From NCBI RefSeq assembly GCF_004959775.1, contig NZ_SJZG01000001.1:434001-498000 (forward strand): DNA of 64,000 bases, in the 5' to 3' direction. The position numbers and the translations under genes were made by a program. The notes beneath the pieces were generated by a model, which worked only from the letters and a program-made list of their open reading frames with translations, ran no database searches and had not been told where the DNA came from. Of this stretch, positions 63,241 through 64,000 are shown piece after piece. Positions within the stretch are counted from its first letter, which is position 1, and every line of letters begins with the position of its first letter. This DNA is from Agromyces sp. H66. GTDB lineage: Bacteria; Actinomycetota; Actinomycetes; Actinomycetales; Microbacteriaceae.

Positions 63241-64000
63241 CCGGGCCGAAGCACACCACGACGACCGGGCGGATGTCGCGGCGGGCACGTCTCGGCGCCG
63301 TCGCCGGCGTGCTCGTGGCGATGTTCGCGCTCGCGGGGTGCGTGCCGTTGCCCTCGCTTCTCGACGTCGAGAAGCCGCGCTCGACCCCGACCGGCGAGGA
63401 CGTCGCGGAGGCGCTGCGACCGTTCTACACGCAGGTGCTCGAATGGGAGCGCTGCGGCGACGGGCTCGGTTGCGCGACCGCGACCGCGCCGCTCGACTGG
63501 GACGACCCCGAACGCGGCGAGATCGAGCTCGCACTCGTGCGCCAGGTCGCCGGTGGCGACCGGATCGGCTCGCTGCTCGTGAACCCGGGCGGTCCCGGCG
63601 GATCGGGGTATGAGTTCATCGCCGAGTCGCTCGCCTACGCGGTCGGCGAGCCGCTGCAGGAGCGGTTCGATGTCGTGGGCTTCGACCCGCGCGGAGTCGG
63701 CCGGTCGTCGGCGGTGGCGTGCTACGACGCCGAGCAGATGGACGAGTACCTCTACGGCATCGTGCCCGCCGAGCGCGGCAGCGACGAGTGGGTCGAGGCG
63801 GTCGGCACGGCCTCGGCGGAGTTCGGACAGGCCTGCGCCGAGCGAACGGGCGACCTCCTCGGCGAGGTCGACACCGTGAGCGCGGCGCGCGACCTCGACC
63901 TGCTGCGGGCGATCCTCGGCGACGAGCAGCTCAACTACCTCGGCTACTCGTACGGCACGTTCCTCGGAGCGACCTACGCGGAGCTCTACCCCGACAAGGT
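63237..64000 (+). CDS. TAP-like alpha/beta hydrolase lipoprotein, N-terminal part
   Basis: 254 residues are visible before the window ends. A lipoprotein signal ends in LAGC (Cys35). Next come WERCGDGLGCATATAPLDWDDPERGEIELALVR, SLLVNPGGPGGSGYEF (oxyanion region), FDVVGFDPRGVGRSS, and the nucleophile elbow LGYSYGTFLGATYAELYPDKV. This is the tripeptidyl-aminopeptidase-like hydrolase family of actinobacteria, of which the catalytic Asp and His lie further on. It should be anchored to the outer face of the membrane and cleave peptides or esters. The ATGA overlap with holB is a frequent neighbour arrangement in Microbacteriaceae as far as I know. Confidence 0.88.
   Translation, partial: MTGPKHTTTTGRMSRRARLGAVAGVLVAMFALAGCVPLPSLLDVEKPRSTPTGEDVAEALRPFYTQVLEWERCGDGLGCATATAPLDWDDPERGEIELALVRQVAGGDRIGSLLVNPGGPGGSGYEFIAESLAYAVGEPLQERFDVVGFDPRGVGRSSAVACYDAEQMDEYLYGIVPAERGSDEWVEAVGTASAEFGQACAERTGDLLGEVDTVSAARDLDLLRAILGDEQLNYLGYSYGTFLGATYAELYPDK

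Overview
The window is high-GC actinobacterial chromosome, most like Microbacteriaceae (Agromyces and relatives). Supporting signs are frequent GTG starts, many leaderless promoters of the form TANNNT-6 nt-ATG/GTG, a very common GGCATCCG octamer, the neighbouring dnaX-recR and lysC-asd genes, a class A penicillin-binding protein with PASTA domains, a 6C small RNA beside a tad locus, and a TopA with a lysine-rich tail. Genus level is inference. No plasmid, phage, transposase, CRISPR or rRNA features were seen. The window looks like ordinary chromosome with a few decayed genes and local repeats.

Region 1 (1-6.5 kb): a partial OsmC protein, a very small membrane protein, a large BTAD/AAA (SARP-like) regulator with an apparent frameshift and flanking GGGAAGGATC repeats, a self-regulated ArsR-MFS pair and a DksA-like protein. 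Region 2 (6.5-15 kb): dnaX and recR, then an NTF2-like protein, a membrane protein and a tannase/feruloyl esterase-like enzyme, then lysC (with a nested beta-subunit start) and asd. Region 3 (15-20.5 kb): a sortase-type surface protein, a shortened SGNH lipoprotein, a ketodeoxygluconate cassette (IclR regulator, KDG kinase, KDPG aldolase), a MerR-controlled membrane protein and a VOC protein between inverted dispersed repeats. Region 4 (20.5-28.8 kb): malate:quinone oxidoreductase, a PEP synthase with its bifunctional regulator behind a small coupled leader ORF, an ABC-F ribosome-protection-like ATPase behind an attenuator-like leader, and a radical SAM protein under a LexA box.

Region 5 (28.9-39.2 kb): a three-gene signalling operon (kinase, degenerate kinase-like partner, LuxR-type regulator) running into thymidine kinase; then a DUF418/DUF1624 membrane protein and an envelope-glycan group (priming phosphoglycosyltransferase, DUF4012 protein, VanZ, UDP-glucose dehydrogenase). 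Region 6 (39.2-46.7 kb): a decayed carboxymuconolactone-decarboxylase-like gene, tRNA-Pro(CGG), a PBP-metallophosphoesterase operon, DUF4177-RidA and acetyl-CoA synthetase. Region 7 (46.9-52.2 kb): the 6C RNA, a compact tad pilus operon with a TadB-TadC fusion, and a group made of an ACP, a lipoyl-less E2 acyltransferase and a truncated acetate-CoA-ligase-like gene. Region 8 (52.4-64 kb): a GntR regulator with the methylcitrate cycle (prpD, prpB, prpC) and a thiolase, then topA-tmk-holB and a partial TAP-like lipoprotein hydrolase.

The metabolic genes point to growth on acids and sugar acids: acetate through Acs, propionate through the Prp cycle, malate through Mqo, return to hexose through PpsA, and uronate or gluconate breakdown through KDG kinase and aldolase. 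The strongest non-coding items are the 6C RNA, the ABC-F leader, the LexA box, the ArsR and IclR operator dyads, and the repeats around the SARP-like regulator.
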